Below are positions 62,271 through 64,000 of a DNA stretch of 64,000 bases, piece after piece (the first letter of the stretch is position 1; every line of letters begins with the position of its first letter). Origin of the DNA: WLMZ01 sp037139095 (GTDB lineage Bacteria > Actinomycetota > Acidimicrobiia > Acidimicrobiales > Ilumatobacteraceae); assembly GCA_037139095.1 (NCBI GenBank), contig JBAXHD010000004.1, positions 49,385-113,384 on the forward strand, read 5' to 3'. Below the pieces are notes generated by a model that was not told the origin of the DNA, did no database searches, and saw only the letters and a list, made by a program, of their open reading frames with translations. A program made the position numbers and the translations under genes.

Positions 62271-62801
62271 TTACGACGCTTCAGCGGCCCGTACTTCGGT
62301 GGCCAAATCGGCTCGAGCTCGGGCCACGCGTGAGCGCACTGTTCCTACCGGGCAGCCAATCGCGGCTGCGGCTTCGTCGTACGACAGTCCCGCCACTTGG
62401 GTGAGCACGAATGCTTCTTGGCGGTCGGGATCTAGGCGCTGAAGAATCTCCCAAACGGCAGGGTCTGAGTTGGCGAAGACGATGTCGGTGGCGTTGGTCG
62501 TGAGGGCATCGACCAAGCGGCGATGGCGCTTGCGTGAACGAATATGGTCGGCGCACACTCGCCGACCGATCACCAGCATCCAACCAGTTACCGAGGCCTC
62601 GCCTCGGTAAGTCGGTAGCGAACGAAGCACTCGGATAAACGTCTCTTGAACGAGGTCGTCTTCTTCGCCGGGCGAACCAAGTGCTGAGCACATCCGCCAG
62701 ATGATGGGCTGGGTGGCGCGGACCAACTCGCGAATGGCCACGTCGTCGCCTTCAATTGCTGCAGCCACATAGCGGCGTAGGCGCTGGTCCAGATCGCTCA
62801 T
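62271..62801 (-). CDS. ECF-family RNA polymerase sigma factor
   Basis: Extracytoplasmic-function sigma-70 factor, 176 residues from the ATG at 62801 (MSDLDQRLRRYVAAAIEGDD). Region 2 is seen in EDDLVQETFIRVLRSLPTYRGEASVTGWMLVI (core and -10 contacts) and region 4 in LSYDEAAAAIGCPVGTVRSRVARAR (helix-turn-helix for the -35). No anti-sigma gene is adjacent, which recalls SigC-like actinobacterial factors. A longer in-frame ATG at 62870 adds an atypical basic leader and is less likely. Confidence 0.92.
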   Translation of the reverse strand: MSDLDQRLRRYVAAAIEGDDVAIRELVRATQPIIWRMCSALGSPGEEDDLVQETFIRVLRSLPTYRGEASVTGWMLVIGRRVCADHIRSRKRHRRLVDALTTNATDIVFANSDPAVWEILQRLDPDRQEAFVLTQVAGLSYDEAAAAIGCPVGTVRSRVARARADLATEVRAAEAS

Positions 62802-62919
62802 CGGCGTCAAGTTTGGCACATGGCGCTCTGATCGCAACTCCTTTCGCGCAAATTGGTTCGATCGGCCCACGTCATGAAAAGTTTGTACCCTCGTGAACGC
62901 AACGTTCTACGATGGCCCG

Positions 62920-63468
62920 ATGAGCAACGACGTCATTCAGCGGGTCACAGGTCTTCTCCAGGGTTTCGACGCACGAGTGCGCGCAACCGACTCAAGCGCC
63001 TGGGGCAATCAGTCGCCGTGTGGCGACTGGACTGCTCGCGATGTTGTGGTACATGTGGCCAACAACCTCAGCCGCATCGGCGCGCTGCTCTCCAGCGGCG
63101 CTCCGGTTGAGGTTGCTGCTGACGCAGATATCGCGGCCGCATGGTCAAGCGCACAGGCTCAGTTCATCTCTGGCCTCAGCACCGGCGATCTCAGCCAGAA
63201 CGTGCCGGGCCCGTTTGGTCCGATGCCTGCCGAGCAACTCATCGGCCGACTGATCTGCAACGACGTGTTGGTGCACACCTGGGATCTGGCCCGCGCCGTG
63301 GGTGGCGACGAGTCGCTCGATCCCGCGGCGGTCGAAGGCGCGTTGTCGGGTCTCCTTCCGCTCGACGCAGCGATTCGCCAGCCCGGCGTGTTCGGTGCCA
63401 AGGTCGAAGCGCCCGCCGGAGCCGATGCGCAGACTCAGTTGCTCTGCTTCCTCGGCCGCCAGGTCTAA
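62920..63468 (+). CDS. DinB-fold mycothiol maleylpyruvate isomerase-like protein (TIGR03086 type)
   Basis: A 182-residue four-helix-bundle protein typical of mycothiol-making actinobacteria. The motif SPCGDWTARDVVVHVANN provides a metal-binding His, and NDVLVHTWDLARAVGG provides the second. Such proteins may be thiol-dependent transferases or simply DinB-fold proteins of unknown role. ATG 62920 (MSNDVIQRVTGLLQGF) is preferred; a GTG at 62893 would add nine residues. It stands alone, divergent from the sigma gene. Confidence 0.85.
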   Translation: MSNDVIQRVTGLLQGFDARVRATDSSAWGNQSPCGDWTARDVVVHVANNLSRIGALLSSGAPVEVAADADIAAAWSSAQAQFISGLSTGDLSQNVPGPFGPMPAEQLIGRLICNDVLVHTWDLARAVGGDESLDPAAVEGALSGLLPLDAAIRQPGVFGAKVEAPAGADAQTQLLCFLGRQV

Positions 63469-63532
63469 GCACTTCACGACCGAGCGTCGATGAAACTCAT
63501 TCCGGCTACGGCGCAGTAGTACGTTTGTCGTC

Positions 63533-64000
63533 ATGGGTCGCCTCTGTGAACGTCCAGGATGCTCCGCGCCGGCTGGCGTTGCGTATGGCATGGATCCCGA
63601 TCGCCTCTTGGTTTGGCTCGATACCGTGCCCGATGGTGCACCGCCGCTTCGCGCTGGCGTTGTGTGCCGTCGCCATGCCGATGCAATGGTGGTGCCACGC
63701 GGGTGGACTCTCGACGATCGCCGCGAGCCGCGCCCGCGCTTGTTCAGAGTGGCCGACCGTGATGCCACCAGCGAACTGCGCCGCATTCGTCGACCAGTTC
63801 GTAAGCCCAACGATGTAGTGGCGGTCGAGCCGCAACTGGCTTTTCACGCTGAGGCCTCATCAGACGAAACCGAAGTCCCCGACGCGCCGGCCGTTGAGCG
63901 TGTCTTGCCCGAAGAACTCCCACCGCTGACTCCGGTGTTGGTTGGCGACTTCGTGCCGCTCGTGTCATCTGACCCCGACGAGACTCGGGCAATGCCGTGG
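63533..64000 (+). CDS. DUF3499-like cysteine-motif protein (C-terminus beyond window)
   Basis: The first 156 codons of a gene that runs off the right edge. The start is MGRLCERPGCSAPAGVAYGM, then VVCRRHADAMVVPRGWTLDDRR. The Cys-x4-Cys, a later Cys-x2-His and PRGW resemble DUF3499 proteins of actinobacteria, which look like small zinc ribbons. The part after residue 80 is acidic and proline-rich, probably disordered. Function unknown; frame and end cannot be checked here. Confidence 0.65.
   Translation, partial: MGRLCERPGCSAPAGVAYGMDPDRLLVWLDTVPDGAPPLRAGVVCRRHADAMVVPRGWTLDDRREPRPRLFRVADRDATSELRRIRRPVRKPNDVVAVEPQLAFHAEASSDETEVPDAPAVERVLPEELPPLTPVLVGDFVPLVSSDPDETRAMPW

Noticed and set aside
1..64000. 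CRISPR arrays, insertion sequences, prophage genes, toxin-antitoxin pairs
   Set aside because: No regularly spaced repeats, transposase, integrase, phage structural genes or toxin-antitoxin-like small gene pairs were found on reading both strands.

Overview
The window is 64 kb of a high-GC chromosome, densely coded on both strands, with no gap over 300 bases. The gene content points to an actinobacterium, probably of the class Acidimicrobiia (Ilumatobacter-like). The evidence is the gene order alaS-ruvX-mltG-aroE-aroC-aroK-aroB, an F420-type LLM oxidoreductase, a mycothiol-type DinB-fold protein, a two-subunit 2-oxoglutarate:ferredoxin oxidoreductase, secreted proteins built from beta repeats, and Tat-type lipoproteins. 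This placement is an inference; no rRNA gene is present. I see no insertion sequence, prophage or CRISPR array, so this is an ordinary chromosomal core with some accessory metabolism.

Layout. 1-6.5 kb: a cut-off GH13 glucosidase, korAB, a small acidic protein and typA. 6.5-15.1 kb: a cysteine-rich protein divergent from a tight alaS-ruvX-mltG-aroECKB run (translation, nuclease, cell-wall and chorismate genes, mostly with ATGA overlaps). 15.1-19.8 kb: surface and membrane genes, including a Tat-exported protein that joins three beta repeats to a sortase domain. 19.8-26.0 kb: aconitase divergent from a GntR/HutC regulator over a clear promoter/operator, then a PhzF protein, a coupled nitroreductase-ComB pair and a crotonase. 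26.2-32.8 kb: glutamate synthase gltBD and a LysM lipoprotein.

32.8-39.7 kb holds the most unusual locus. It is a tightly packed four-gene minus-strand operon (acyl reductase-HAD fusion, zinc-type dehydrogenase, LarA-like protein, PlsC-like acyltransferase) facing a TetR gene across a perfect 16-bp palindrome. I could not match it to a described pathway. 39.8-44.7 kb: ddl and murF (divergent), an MFS exporter and an LLM oxidoreductase. 44.7-48.8 kb: a coupled glycan operon (epimerase, sugar aminotransferase, GT2, GT-C-like membrane protein). 48.8-50.1 kb: a cytochrome P450.

50.1-61.4 kb looks like a polyamine uptake and breakdown region: alanine dehydrogenase, an aminoaldehyde-type dehydrogenase, a class III aminotransferase, a PotABCD-type transporter, a flavin amine oxidase and a 2-hydroxyacid dehydrogenase. 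Uptake would feed transamination or oxidation to aminoaldehyde and then oxidation to the acid; alanine dehydrogenase could regenerate pyruvate if the transaminase uses pyruvate. The window ends with a J-domain membrane protein that has no normal start codon, tRNA-Val(CAC), an ECF sigma factor, a DinB-fold protein and the start of a zinc-ribbon-like protein.
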